DNA of 64,000 bases from Allobosea sp. WAO (GCF_001509835.1 NZ_JXTJ01000008.1:62001-126000); one strand, 5' to 3'; shown: positions 32,768 through 42,895, counted from the first letter of the stretch. Numbers and translations are program-made. Notes: a model not told the origin generated them from the letters alone.

Positions 32768-33493
32768 TCACCACTTGTAGTTGATGCCTACCCGGACGAG
32801 GCCGGCTCCGCTGCTGTTATCCGTCGTCGCGGTATAGGTACCGGCCGGAAGCGCCCCGCCTGGCGCGTTGACGAAGAACCTCGACTTCCTGCCCTCGCTC
32901 GTATCGAGGTAGAGACCTTCGAGTTTGACCGACCAGTTGTTGGTAAAGGCGTATTCGACGCCGCCGCCGATCGTCCAACCCACATTGCTCGTGTTGTTGC
33001 CCGTCAGCGGGTTGCTGTTCAGGCCGCCATAGGCCAGGCCGCCCGTAATATAGATCAGCGTGCGGTCGAACGCGTAGCCGAGGCGAGCGCGAACGGTTCC
33101 AAGATAGCCGCCGTCATCCTCTCCCCTGCCGCGCCACCAGTCGTAAGGGCCCCAGGCAACGCGACCGCCGATATCGACGTACTGAATGTCCGTCTCCAGA
33201 CCATATACGATCGCGCCGGATTGCCAGTTATAGCCGATCTGCCCTCCGCCGACGAAGGACCCATCGCCGCCGCCGCCTGACACAATGCCGGACGAGGCAG
33301 CCGTAGGCCCGGTGACGATCACGTTGCGGGAATTGGCCCACCCAACACCTGCGTTCACACCCACGTAGAAGCCCGTCCATGTGAAAACGGGCACATACAC
33401 GGGAGGCGCCTGTCGGACTGGAAGATCAGCCGAATAGGCTGAACTGGCGATACCGCTAGCAAGGACGACAGCGGCGATGAGCTTTATGCGCAT
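32768..33493 (-). CDS. Outer membrane beta-barrel protein (Omp25/Omp31 type)
   Basis: A 241-residue small porin-like protein. The signal peptide (1-21, ending SAYSA) is followed by the family opening FTWTGFYVGVNAGVGW. The C-terminal segment ends LVRVGINYKW, a typical final strand. GGAGGAG before ATG 33493 supports the start. Such proteins are abundant in rhizobial outer membranes. Confidence 0.92.
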   Translation of the reverse strand: MRIKLIAAVVLASGIASSAYSADLPVRQAPPVYVPVFTWTGFYVGVNAGVGWANSRNVIVTGPTAASSGIVSGGGGDGSFVGGGQIGYNWQSGAIVYGLETDIQYVDIGGRVAWGPYDWWRGRGEDDGGYLGTVRARLGYAFDRTLIYITGGLAYGGLNSNPLTGNNTSNVGWTIGGGVEYAFTNNWSVKLEGLYLDTSEGRKSRFFVNAPGGALPAGTYTATTDNSSGAGLVRVGINYKW

Positions 33494-33961
33494 AGTGTCT
33501 CCTCCGGCTTGCTTGTTGCGACGTGCGATACTTGCAGCTCAAAAATAAAAAACCCTCGTGAACGCACCGCTAATACCCTGCGTTCGACGGGAGTGCGCGG
33601 GTAGTGAAATCGTACGTCGAACCGGTACTTCACGCTCTTTTGATCGTTCTAGGCAGGCGCGACCTGCTCAGCGGCACCCGGCACGATTGATGGGGCCGCC
33701 CCGATTCAGTGGCGTACCTGGCCGTGCCCCGACTCCGGGAGCGCCGCGCCCCGTCGCGCCTTCGTGCATGGCGGTGGTCTCTTCGTCCGCGCTACAACGG
33801 CGCATCGCCTCGGCCATGGCCCTGTAACATTGGCCGATTACGCGGAGGGAAGGGGACCAGCCGGTCCTGTGCGGGATGATGCGGATGCTCGGGCGCGACT
33901 TCGACAGCGACGACGCCGAGGGACCGCGTGCCTCCTGCTCGGCGACGGCGATGATGCCTGA
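33494..33961. other. Gene-free stretch upstream of the porin gene
   Basis: A divergent intergenic region of about 470 bases. It should contain the porin promoter (A+T-rich block around 33540-33560). No coding region, repeat or RNA gene is supported. Confidence 0.5.
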
Positions 33962-33982
33962 GTGCGGCGGGAGGGCAGGCCC

Positions 33983-34798
33983 TTGACCGGCATCGCATCG
34001 AGAGGGGCCCATTCCGGGGTCTTCGCGGCAGGCGTCCTGATTGCCGGCGCGTTCGCTTGCGCCGCGCCCTCGGCTGCCTTGGCGCGCGAGATGCGCCTTC
34101 GCTACGATGTCACGGTGCTGGGCGGGGTTTCGCTCGGCGAGATCGAGATGAAGGCGATGCTGGACCGCAGCGGCTATCGCATCGAGATCCGCTCGCGGCC
34201 CTCCCGGGCGGCCCAGCTCGTCGGGGCTTCCGAGCAATCCGGCAGGGTGGAAGGCCGCTGGGGCCGCAACGGTCCCGAGCCACGGCTCTACACCGCGAAC
34301 GGCTCATGGCGCGGCCGGACCTATGTCAGCGAACTGCTCTATCAGCGCGGCTTGCCGACGATCCGGCGCCAGGAGCCGTCGAACGAGGACCGCGAGGCCG
34401 TCCCGCCCGAACTGATCCGCGGCACGGTCGACTCGCTCTCCGGCGTCGCGGGGATGCTGAAGAAGGTGGCGGAAACCGAAGCCTGCGACGGCTCGACGGC
34501 GATCTATGACGGGCGCCGCCGCTCGGTCGCAGTCATGACCTCCTCGGCCAAGGTGCAACTGGCTGACCAGGGGCCCTTGAATGGCCGCGCGCTGAATTGC
34601 GGCTTCACCGTGCGGACGATCGCCGGTTTCCGGCATGAGGATGATCGCGAGGCGGCGATGCGGCCGCTCAAGGGCTCGGTCCTGATCGCGCTGCGCGAGG
34701 GCGGCGCGTTTCCGCTACCCTTGCGCTTCGAGGTCGAGACGCGTTGGTTCGGCACGGTCGCGGTCCAGCTTGCAGGGCCGCCTGTCGCAGCCGACTGA
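33983..34798 (+). CDS. DUF3108-type periplasmic protein
   Basis: A 271-residue protein. Signal peptide (GVFAAGVLIAGAFACAAPSAALA) then a beta-rich chain with LRYDVTVLGGVSLGEIEM and YRIEIRSRPSRAAQL, the opening of DUF3108 proteins. Mid-part LYTANGSWRGRTYV, later strands LPLRFEVETRWFGTVAVQL. TTG 33983 follows GGGAGGG; GTG 33962 is an alternative. Function unknown; family members are envelope proteins. Confidence 0.7.
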   Translation: MTGIASRGAHSGVFAAGVLIAGAFACAAPSAALAREMRLRYDVTVLGGVSLGEIEMKAMLDRSGYRIEIRSRPSRAAQLVGASEQSGRVEGRWGRNGPEPRLYTANGSWRGRTYVSELLYQRGLPTIRRQEPSNEDREAVPPELIRGTVDSLSGVAGMLKKVAETEACDGSTAIYDGRRRSVAVMTSSAKVQLADQGPLNGRALNCGFTVRTIAGFRHEDDREAAMRPLKGSVLIALREGGAFPLPLRFEVETRWFGTVAVQLAGPPVAAD

Positions 34799-35253
34799 GC
34801 GCCGGCGATCGGTCGATTGGATTGGCCCGCTTCCTTATCCGGCGGCGTATCTTTGCAGGGCCCCGCAGCCCTTGCGCTGAAGTGTGCTGCGGCGCCCCCT
34901 GTCGGCGTTAAGTGAATAACCGATTAAAATTCTACGATCCTCTTGCCTTACCAAAGGAAGGCTGGAAAAGGGTGTAGGGCTCGCGGCGTTATCGGCATGG
35001 ATACGCCGTAGGGACATTGATTAAGTTTGCGTCGGGCGAGTCGTTGCGTGGACGGTCGGAGTCTATCTGGCGATCTGGTCGGGGTTTGATGGCTTTTCCG
35101 GACAGGGGGAGGTCCGGAAGATTCGTCTAGGCCGCTGGACGTTCGTCGAAATAGTGCAGATTGCGGTTATTCGCGTGTAGAAGCTTCGTATCTTTCGGTC
35201 GTTCGGGAAAAGAGGCGGCCGATAGCTGTGACTATGCCTGGGCTGGGGACGAT
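34799..35253. other. Gene-free stretch before the autotransporter gene
   Basis: About 455 bases. It has an A+T-rich zone at 34905-34945 and another at 35155-35215 that may hold the autotransporter promoter. No gene, repeat or RNA motif was identified. Confidence 0.5.
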
Positions 35254-38200
35254 ATGAGTGTGATGAGAGCTAGCTTCGCTGCGAGCGTCAGCGTCGCCGC
35301 CCTGATTTCGGCTGCGCAGGCCGCCGAGACCTATCGGATTTCCACGCCCGCCGGGTATTTCGTTGCGGGCACCAGGATCGCCGAGAACGGTGCGACCGCC
35401 TTCACCTTCAGCCATGCAAGCGGCTCGACGGGCAGCTGGGCGTGGGACAAGTTCAGCCTGTGGACACCGTCCGGCGGCCTGACTTCGCTGCCGCTCGGAC
35501 CCCACACCAATGCCCTCGTCTCGATCGCCGGCATCTCGGCCGACGGGTCGATCATCTCGGCCTTCGCCACGCCGCCCGTGCCGCAGGCGAACTTCATCTG
35601 GAGGGACGGACGGGATATCCAGTCTCTCGCGAGCATTGCCCCGCTTGCGCCCGGCCATCGAGCGAGCGGGCTCATGCTGCAGGACGGCAAGACGACGCTG
35701 CAGTCGACCGCGCTCCTGCCGTCCGGCAACATCAACACGGCCTGGGTGAGAGACGGGCGTGTCGTAAATTCGTTCCAGATGAACTTCTTCGACGAAATCC
35801 ACGCGAGCCGGGACGGAGAGGTCAGCGTCACGGTCAACTCCGGCACGAAGCTGAATTCCAACGGATTTTCGTTCTCGTCCAACAATATCGGGACCCAGCT
35901 GATTCGGGGGCAGGCGGCCGGTGTCGCATTTGCCCCCAATGTGACCCTGCCGGAGGGAACGGTCCGGTCCGGCGCTGTGATGGCAACCGGCGTCAGCCTC
36001 GACGGCAACGTCGTCTTTGGAACCTTCGCGCCGGTCCCCGTCGGAGATGTGAGCGCGCGTCGCGGCTTTCGTGCCTTCAGCGACGGGTCCGCCGGCGTCG
36101 AAGTTGGCCGGTTCATCGGCCAGGGGAAGGGCACGGCGTTGCCGACCAGTTCCAATGCGGACGGCTCGGCGATCGTCGGCAACAGTGTCCGATGGACGAT
36201 GGCGGACTACGGGCAGATATCGCTCGTCGGCATCGGCCTGAACGAGCCGCAGGCCGCCGGCGAATCCTGGGCGTGGGACGAAATCTTCGGCACGCGCCCG
36301 CTAAGCGAGACGCTCGGCAAGCAGGGCGTCGACACCAAGGGCTACAAGATCGTCGATGCCCGCCTCTCTGGCGACGGATCGACGATCATCGCCCAGCTCC
36401 TGCCGGAGGGTGCCCGCAGCTGGGCCGAGCAACGAGCGGCGCTGCCACCGAGCTACCTGGACGAGAATGTCCACACCGCGGCCCAGCGGGCCTACCAGGC
36501 CGGACTCCAGACGATCGCGGTCACCGGGCTGGTCCAGAACCGCTATCTCGGGCCGGGTGGCGTCAAGCAGTCGCTCACGCTGGGGGGCGATGAAAAAAGC
36601 CGGGTCGGCCTCCTCGGCGGCAGCGGCTCCGTCACGATCGGAAAGGGCGGCCTGCTCACGGTCGGCGGCAACAACGATTCGAGCGACCCGGCCAATGCCC
36701 GCAGCATCTGGTCCGGGGTGATTTCCGGAGCGGGCGGCGTCGAGAAGACCGGGACCGGAACCTGGATCGTTTCGGGCAAGAACACCTATACCGGTCCGAC
36801 ACTCGTCAATGGCGGCATGCTCCTGCTGACCGGCCAGCTGACCTCCAACGTGTCGATCGGACGAGGCGCGGCGCTGCAGGTCGGCGACGGCGCGCGCGCC
36901 GGCGATCTCAGGGGCGATGCGCTGATCGCCGGAACCTTGCTCTTCGAGCAGCCCGGCGATTACACCTATTCCGGAGCCCTGTCCGGCAACGGCGCGCTCA
37001 TCAAGCGAGGGCCCGGCACGCTGACCCTTGGCGGCGAGAACCTCTTTACCGGGCTGACCAGCGTCCAGGCGGGCAGGCTTTCGGTGACCGGCCTGCTGTC
37101 TCCCCAGTCGGCGCTCAGCCTGGATGGCGGCACGCTCTCGCTCAGCCGCGACCAGAAGGTCGCCGCGCTCGTCGGCAGTGGCGGCACGCTTGCGCTGGAA
37201 GGGGCTTCGCTCACGGTCGATCAGTCCGGCGACACGGTCTTTTCTGGGGCCATCACCGGTACCGGCGCGTTTGTGAAGACGGGTTCCGGCTCGCTGAACC
37301 TGACGGGCGCGAACAGCTTCTCGGGGCCGACGACGGTCAATGGCGGCCGCCTCGCCGTGAACGGCTCGTTGAACAACTCGCTCGTGACCGTGGAGACGGG
37401 CGGTGTCCTCGGCGGCAACGGAACTGTCGGCGGCATCGTGCTGCAGGGCGGCGTGGTCTCGCCCGGCAACTCGATCGGCCAGCTCAACACCTCCGGCAAC
37501 ATCGTCTTCGGGCCGGGGTCGACCTACCTGGTCGAGACGAATGCCGCCGGGCAATCCGATCGGATCGTCACCACGGGCACGGCGAGCCTCGGCAACGGCA
37601 GCGTTCAGGTTCTCGCCGAGCAGGGCAATTACGAGCTGCGGACGAACTATACGATCCTGACCGCAGCCGGCGGTGTTTCGGGCCAGTTCGGGTCGGTCTC
37701 GACCAATCTCGCCTTCCTGACGCCGACGCTCAGCTATGGCGCGAACAACGTCCTCCTCACCCTCAGGCGCAACGACGTCCTGCTGAGCGATGTCGCCATC
37801 ACCCGCAACCAGGCTGCCGTCGCCGGCGCGCTGGAGGGGATGTCGATATCCGGCCCCGTGCTGGCGGCATTGATCGGCGGTACCGCCGATCAGGCGCGCG
37901 GCGCCTTCAACCTGCTCGCCGGCGAAGTGCACGCCAACGCCGTGAGCACGCTCTATACGCAGTCGGCGAGCGTGCGCGACGCGGTGATGGGGCGTCTGCG
38001 CGGTGGCCAACCGCAGGAGGGGAATGCCGCCGCCGGCCCGGCGGACGGGGGAGACCTCGACCCTCGGGTCTTCGGGCTCTGGGGGCAGGGGTTCGGCGGG
38101 TGGGGCCGTACCGACCGCGACGCCAATGCCGCCGCCGTGAACCGTTCCGACGCCGGGTTCGTGCTCGGTGCCGATGCCAGTTTCGATTCCCGTTGGCGCG

Positions 38201-38889
38201 TCGGCGTCGCCGCCGGCTACGCGCATAGCCGCTTCGACACGGCGAGCCGGCTGTCTTCCGGCACGATCGACGGTGGCTTCGCCGCACTTTACGGCGCGAC
38301 TTCGCTGGGGCCGGTGAATTTGCGTGCCGGCGTCTCCTATGGGCAGCAGACCGTCAAGACCTCGCGGACCGTGCTGTTCCGCTCGTTCAGCAGCGCGTCG
38401 ACGGCGAATTACGACGCATCGACCGCGCAGGCCTTCGCGGAGCTGGGCTACCGGTTCCGGCTCGGGGCTGTGGCGCTCGAGCCCTTCGTGAACGGCGCGG
38501 CGATCAGGGTCCACACCGACAATTTCGCCGAGCAGGGCGGTGCGGCCTCCCTGAACGGCGCCGCGCGCGACTATGTCATCGGGACCACGACCCTGGGCCT
38601 GCGCGGCGATTACGCGTTCTCCGACACGCCGATCATCGTTCGCGCGATGCTGGGATGGCGGCTGGCTTATGGCGATCTCAACCCGTCGGCCCGCCTGGCC
38701 TTCCAGGCGCCGGCATCGGCACAGTTCCTGTCGACAGCCGCCCCGCTCGACCGCAACAGCCTGGTCTCCGAATTCAGCCTGGACTGGCGTCTGAGCAGCA
38801 GCGCTTCGCTGGGCCTGCTCTATGCCGGAGCCTATGGCGCGACGGCTCAGGATCAGTCGCTCAGGGGGCGCTTCGAGCTGACGTTCTAG
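35254..38889 (+). CDS. Autotransporter with HAF-like and PATR repeats
   Basis: A 1211-residue type V secreted protein. A signal peptide (about 4-24) leads to an N-terminal part (30-410) with repeated x-x-D-G-S/N-x-x-x-G/A units (ISADGSIISAF, SLDGNVVFG, NADGSAIVG, SGDGSTIIAQ) like HAF repeats. Three autotransporter-associated beta-strand repeats follow near 491, 576 and 667 (each: G-x-G-x-x-x-K-x-G-x-G-x-x, then N-x-x-x-G-x-T, then V-x-x-G-x-L). The C-terminal beta-barrel (about 942-1211) ends in a terminal Phe. Function may be adhesion or surface modification. ATG 35263 is a second start. Confidence 0.9.
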   Translation: MSVMRASFAASVSVAALISAAQAAETYRISTPAGYFVAGTRIAENGATAFTFSHASGSTGSWAWDKFSLWTPSGGLTSLPLGPHTNALVSIAGISADGSIISAFATPPVPQANFIWRDGRDIQSLASIAPLAPGHRASGLMLQDGKTTLQSTALLPSGNINTAWVRDGRVVNSFQMNFFDEIHASRDGEVSVTVNSGTKLNSNGFSFSSNNIGTQLIRGQAAGVAFAPNVTLPEGTVRSGAVMATGVSLDGNVVFGTFAPVPVGDVSARRGFRAFSDGSAGVEVGRFIGQGKGTALPTSSNADGSAIVGNSVRWTMADYGQISLVGIGLNEPQAAGESWAWDEIFGTRPLSETLGKQGVDTKGYKIVDARLSGDGSTIIAQLLPEGARSWAEQRAALPPSYLDENVHTAAQRAYQAGLQTIAVTGLVQNRYLGPGGVKQSLTLGGDEKSRVGLLGGSGSVTIGKGGLLTVGGNNDSSDPANARSIWSGVISGAGGVEKTGTGTWIVSGKNTYTGPTLVNGGMLLLTGQLTSNVSIGRGAALQVGDGARAGDLRGDALIAGTLLFEQPGDYTYSGALSGNGALIKRGPGTLTLGGENLFTGLTSVQAGRLSVTGLLSPQSALSLDGGTLSLSRDQKVAALVGSGGTLALEGASLTVDQSGDTVFSGAITGTGAFVKTGSGSLNLTGANSFSGPTTVNGGRLAVNGSLNNSLVTVETGGVLGGNGTVGGIVLQGGVVSPGNSIGQLNTSGNIVFGPGSTYLVETNAAGQSDRIVTTGTASLGNGSVQVLAEQGNYELRTNYTILTAAGGVSGQFGSVSTNLAFLTPTLSYGANNVLLTLRRNDVLLSDVAITRNQAAVAGALEGMSISGPVLAALIGGTADQARGAFNLLAGEVHANAVSTLYTQSASVRDAVMGRLRGGQPQEGNAAAGPADGGDLDPRVFGLWGQGFGGWGRTDRDANAAAVNRSDAGFVLGADASFDSRWRVGVAAGYAHSRFDTASRLSSGTIDGGFAALYGATSLGPVNLRAGVSYGQQTVKTSRTVLFRSFSSASTANYDASTAQAFAELGYRFRLGAVALEPFVNGAAIRVHTDNFAEQGGAASLNGAARDYVIGTTTLGLRGDYAFSDTPIIVRAMLGWRLAYGDLNPSARLAFQAPASAQFLSTAAPLDRNSLVSEFSLDWRLSSSASLGLLYAGAYGATAQDQSLRGRFELTF

Positions 38890-39069
38890 CTCTGGGCCGC
38901 CGGGGTCTCGGTGCCGGCGGCGTCGGATATCGCGCGGCGGGGCCCGGACGACGCAGGGGTGCCCCATGGGAGACGGGGGCAGTCACGGCTTTCGTTTTCA
39001 GTCTAGGCTGAGGCCGTGGCGGCCTTGCCGGGGCAGGGCGGCCGGCCGGCAGCCTAAGGAGTGCTCGCG

Positions 39070-40212
39070 ATGGAACTGCGTTGCGTCGATTGCGGCGAGA
39101 CCTACCCGCCGGTGCTGATGTATCGCTGCAAGGCCTGCGGCGGCATCCTGGAGACGGTCGGCGACGACGATACGCTGCGCGTCTCGCTCGGCGAGAGCAC
39201 CACGCCGCTGCTGCGGGCCCGCCGGATCGAGGCGGCGCTTCCAGGTTTCTCCGGTGAGATCTGGCTGAAGGACGAGACCCGCAACCCGTCCGGCTCGTTC
39301 AAGGATCGCCTCGTCGCCAGCGCCATGGGCCGGGCGTTATCGCTCGGCATCCGCAAGGTCGTCTGCGCCTCCTCGGGCAATGCCGGGGCCGCGACCGCCG
39401 CCTATGCCGCCCGCGCCGGCATTCCGGCGGTCATCATAGTGCCGGCCAATACCCCACTGGGCAAGGTGACGCAGATCGCCGCCTATGGCGCGATCCTGCT
39501 CTTGGTCGAGGGGCATTACAGCAAGTCCTACGATCTCGCGCTGGCTCTCGCCGAGCGCCACGGCTTTGCCAACCTCACCACCACCTTCATCAACCCCTAT
39601 GCCGTCGCCGGCCTGACTGCCGTCGGCACCGAACTCGTCGTGCAGCTCGGCGGCGCGCCGAGCCATGTACTGGTGCCGACCGGCAGCGGCCCGCTGGTCA
39701 AGGGCGTCTGGCAGGGGATGGTCGATGCCGGCGCCACGACCCGGCTGATCGCCGTGCAGGCAGAGGGCTGCGCGCCGATTGTGCAGGCCTTCGAGGCCGG
39801 CGCCGAGGAGGTGACCGCCTGGGGCATGCCGCAGACCATCGCCTCGGGGATCAGCGACCCGCTGATCGGCTATGAGCGCGATGGAGCCTATACGCTGAAA
39901 CTGGTCCGCGAGAGCGGCGGCCGGGCGATCGCGGTGGGTGACGAGGAATTGCGCGCGGCGATGCGGCTGCTCGCCCGCAGCGAAGGCATCTATGCCGAGC
40001 CGACCGGCGCGAGCCCGATCGCGGCGCTGCCGCGCCTGCTCTCGGATGGCGAGCTACCACCCGGCTCGCGCGTCGTCTGCATGGTGACCGGACACGGCTT
40101 CAAGGACGGCAAGGCCTATCAGGAGATGCCGGTGCGGACCCACAAGGTCGAGGATCCCGCCGACATAGCTGCGGTCGCCGGGCTTTGCGAGGCTGCCCTG
40201 AAAGCCGTCTGA
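39070..40212 (+). CDS. PLP-dependent threonine-synthase-like enzyme
   Basis: A 380-residue fold-type II PLP enzyme. An N-terminal zinc-ribbon-like start has C5, C8, C20 and C23 (CVDCGETY, RCKACGG). The Schiff base Lys is K78 (NPSGSFKDR), and the phosphate-binding loop is SSGNAGAA. The C-terminal region has PTGASPIAALPR. It resembles threonine synthase and relatives such as diaminopropionate ammonia-lyases; the exact substrate is not clear. AAGGAG precedes ATG 39070 by eight bases. The amino acid importer follows. Confidence 0.8.
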   Translation: MELRCVDCGETYPPVLMYRCKACGGILETVGDDDTLRVSLGESTTPLLRARRIEAALPGFSGEIWLKDETRNPSGSFKDRLVASAMGRALSLGIRKVVCASSGNAGAATAAYAARAGIPAVIIVPANTPLGKVTQIAAYGAILLLVEGHYSKSYDLALALAERHGFANLTTTFINPYAVAGLTAVGTELVVQLGGAPSHVLVPTGSGPLVKGVWQGMVDAGATTRLIAVQAEGCAPIVQAFEAGAEEVTAWGMPQTIASGISDPLIGYERDGAYTLKLVRESGGRAIAVGDEELRAAMRLLARSEGIYAEPTGASPIAALPRLLSDGELPPGSRVVCMVTGHGFKDGKAYQEMPVRTHKVEDPADIAAVAGLCEAALKAV

Positions 40213-40338
40213 AGGTGGCTCCTGATTTCCCTAGAGGCAGAGTGAATTATCCGGCTTTGCAGCTGGCATTTTTCTTGCCACGTTCATGATGCTGCGGGCC
40301 GGAGTCTGCAGGGAACGTGGATCAAAAGAGGGGAGTTC

Positions 40339-41280
40339 GTGATGGGCATTCATGACGACGGAACTTTGGACGGCGCCACTCCCCAGAAAGACGAGGCGGC
40401 CCTGACCTTGGAGCGACGCAGCCTGTTCGGCCTCGGCCTCGCCGGCGCTGCGATCGGCGCGGCGGCGACCGGGCTCCTGACCCCGGCTTCGGCCCAGGCC
40501 CAGACGGCGGCGAAGAGCAAACTCCATATCGTCAAGGAACGCGGCAAGCTGATCGTCGGCACGGGCAGCACCAATCCGCCCTGGCACTTCCAGGATGCCA
40601 GCGGCAAGCTCGTCGGCATGGATATCGACCTCGCCAAACTTCTGGCGAAGGGCCTGTTCGACGACTACGAGAAGGTCGAGTTCGTGCTGCAGGGCTCGGA
40701 TGCCCGCATCCCCAGCCTCGTCACCGACAAGGTCGACATCGTCGTGCAGTGGATGACGGTGACGCCGGGCCGGGCCCAGCAGGTCGAGTTCACCATCCCC
40801 TATTACCGCGAAGGCGTCGGCCTGCTGATGCTGGCGCGGGGCGGCAAGTTCAAGAACTACGAAGAACTGAAGGCGGCCGGCAAGGACGTCACCGTCGGCG
40901 GCATGCAGAACGTCTTCCTCGAGGAGTGGATCCGCAAGGCGCTGCCGCAGGCCAAGGTCGATGCCTTCGACAGCCCGGACGCGGCAATGCAGGCGCTCAA
41001 CGCGCGCCGTATCGACGCCTCGATGCAGGACCAGTCGGCGATGCGCTGGCTGATGCAGCAGGCGCCCGGCCGCTTCGTCGATTCCGGCTTCGGCTGGATG
41101 CCAAACTCCTACGCCTCGGCCGTGAAGCCCGGTGACCCGATCTGGCTGAACTGGGTCAACACGGTCTACAAGGAGGCGATGATGGGCGTCGATTTCGACT
41201 ATTTCGCCGCCTCCTACAAGAAATGGTTCGGCATCGACCTGCCGATCCCGAAGGTCGGCTTCCCGCAGGAATTCGCCTGA
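40339..41280 (+). CDS. Amino-acid ABC importer, solute-binding protein
   Basis: A 313-residue periplasmic binding protein of family 3. The signal has a twin-arginine-like pattern (LERRSLFGLGLAGAA). The mature chain begins LHIVKERGKLIVGTGSTNPPWHF and has GMDIDLAKLLAKGL and LVTDKVDIVVQWM. GTG 40339 or ATG 40342 starts it. It delivers its ligand to the two permeases and ATPase that follow. Confidence 0.9.
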   Translation: MMGIHDDGTLDGATPQKDEAALTLERRSLFGLGLAGAAIGAAATGLLTPASAQAQTAAKSKLHIVKERGKLIVGTGSTNPPWHFQDASGKLVGMDIDLAKLLAKGLFDDYEKVEFVLQGSDARIPSLVTDKVDIVVQWMTVTPGRAQQVEFTIPYYREGVGLLMLARGGKFKNYEELKAAGKDVTVGGMQNVFLEEWIRKALPQAKVDAFDSPDAAMQALNARRIDASMQDQSAMRWLMQQAPGRFVDSGFGWMPNSYASAVKPGDPIWLNWVNTVYKEAMMGVDFDYFAASYKKWFGIDLPIPKVGFPQEFA

Positions 41281-41359
41281 TCCCGCATTCGCCTGATCGC
41301 AACGTGGCGATGGCGGGCCGGACACCCGGCCCGCCGCTTACGGGACCTTCGCGACAGCC

Positions 41360-42028
41360 ATGATTGACTACCATTTCGACTGGTCCGTCATCGCGCGGAA
41401 CTGGGACAAGCTGATCGACGCGCTCCTGCTCGGTCTCTGGCTGGCGGTGATCTCGCTGGCGATCGGCTGCATCATCGGCATCCTGACGGCCTATGCCCGG
41501 CTTTCCGGCAAGAAATGGCTTTCGGGGCCGGTCTGGGCCTATGTCGAGTTCATCCGCTGCACGCCGCTGCTGCTGCTGATCTTCTTCCTGTATTTCGGTC
41601 TGCCGGAATTCGACATCAACTTCCTCGACAAGACCGAGAGCTTCGTGCTCTCGCTCTCGCTCTATGCCGGCGCCTACATGTCCGAGGTCTTCCGGGCCGG
41701 CCTCTCCTCGATCCCCAAGCAATATGTCGAGGCGGCCAAGGCGATCGGCCTGCGGCCCTGGCAGCGCCAGGCCTATGTGGTGCTGCCGGTGATGTTCCGG
41801 ATCACCCTGCCGGCGGTCAGCAATAACCTGATCTCGCTGTTCAAGGACACTTCGCTCGCGGCGGCGATCGCGGTGCCGGAGCTGACCTTTATCGCAAGGC
41901 AGATCAACGCCAACACCTTCCGGGTCATGGAGGTCTGGCTGACTGCGAGCGCGCTCTACCTCGCCACTGCCTATCTCATCGCCATCGTGCTGCGCCAGGT
42001 CGAGCGCCGCTACGCCTCGATCCGCTAG
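41360..42028 (+). CDS. Amino-acid ABC importer, permease 1
   Basis: A 222-residue HisM/HisQ-type permease with about five spans. The ATPase-coupling EAA motif is EAAKAIGLRPWQRQAYVVLP. The stop overlaps the intergenic repeat at 42026. It forms a channel with permease 2. Confidence 0.92.
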   Translation: MIDYHFDWSVIARNWDKLIDALLLGLWLAVISLAIGCIIGILTAYARLSGKKWLSGPVWAYVEFIRCTPLLLLIFFLYFGLPEFDINFLDKTESFVLSLSLYAGAYMSEVFRAGLSSIPKQYVEAAKAIGLRPWQRQAYVVLPVMFRITLPAVSNNLISLFKDTSLAAAIAVPELTFIARQINANTFRVMEVWLTASALYLATAYLIAIVLRQVERRYASIR

Positions 42029-42140
42029 AGCAGGATGCGAAAAAGTGGAAACCGGTTTTTTGCAGCAATCCTGCTCTAAACTCTTAGAATCGATCACGTT
42101 TTATGATTTTGGATCGACTCGATCCAAAATCATCGTGATC
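42026..42140. repeat. Rhizobial two-hairpin intergenic repeat
   Basis: First hairpin: TAGAGCAGGAT (42026-42036) with ATCCTGCTCTA (42068-42078) enclosing GCGAAAAAGTGGAAACCGG. Second: GATCACG (42092-42098) with CGTGATC (42134-42140) around a 15-bp stem (42103-42117 with 42119-42133). This element, with its core GAAAAAGTGGAAACCGGTTTT, is a common extragenic repeat in Hyphomicrobiales. It sits between two permease genes, and the first gene's stop lies inside it. Confidence 0.85.
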
Positions 42141-42153
42141 TAGGGAGCCTTCG

Positions 42154-42831
42154 ATGGATTTCTCGATGGCTCCCGGCACCTTCTGGTTCGAGGCCTGGCA
42201 GGCCCGTGCCTCGCTGCTCTCCGGGCTCGGTGTCACCTTGCTGAGCTCGGCGCTGAGCATCGTGATGGCGACCTTCTGCGGCATCCTGATGGGCGTCGCG
42301 CTGTCCTATGGCTGGTGGTGGCTGAAGCTGCTGGCCAGACTCTATGTCGACCTGATGCGCGGTATCCCGGTGCTCGTGCTGATCCTGTTCACCTATTACG
42401 GGCTCGCTCTGTTCGGCGTGAACGTCGCCGCCTTCTGGGCCGGGGTGATCGCGCTCGGTGCCTTCGCCACCGCCCATGTCGCCGAGAATTTCCGCGGCGC
42501 GGTCGAATCCGTGCCCGCCGGGCAGATGGAAGCCGCCAAGGCCATCGGCCTGAGCTTCGGCAAGCGCCTGTACTACGTGATCCTGCCGCAGGCCTTCCGG
42601 CGCATGCTGCCGCCCTGGGTCAATACCGGGCTCGAGATCGTCAAGGGTACGACACTGCTCTCAATCATCGGCGTGGTCGAATTGCTGCTCTCGGCCCAGC
42701 AGCAGATGGCCCGCAACTACATGATCGTCGAGTTCTACATGCTGACGGTGGTTCTCTACCTGATCATCAACTTCACGCTGGCGCAGCTCGGCGCGCTGCT
42801 GGAACGCAAGACCTCCTATCTGCGCTACTGA
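42154..42831 (+). CDS. Amino-acid ABC importer, permease 2
   Basis: A 225-residue permease with the EAA motif EAAKAIGLSFGKRLYYVILP. It pairs with the 41360 permease. It follows the repeat element, whose hairpins may reduce or stabilise transcripts of the distal genes. Confidence 0.92.
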   Translation: MDFSMAPGTFWFEAWQARASLLSGLGVTLLSSALSIVMATFCGILMGVALSYGWWWLKLLARLYVDLMRGIPVLVLILFTYYGLALFGVNVAAFWAGVIALGAFATAHVAENFRGAVESVPAGQMEAAKAIGLSFGKRLYYVILPQAFRRMLPPWVNTGLEIVKGTTLLSIIGVVELLLSAQQQMARNYMIVEFYMLTVVLYLIINFTLAQLGALLERKTSYLRY

Positions 42832-42895
42832 GCATGGCGTCGCGCGATGCCAGCTCCGAAGCTCGTGGAATGAACCGAACGGGATGCGACTGCCG

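Noticed and set aside
33558-33960. Several short reading frames upstream of the DUF3108 gene
   Set aside because: No ribosome binding sites, Arg/Pro-rich composition and overlap in several frames; typical of G+C-rich non-coding DNA.
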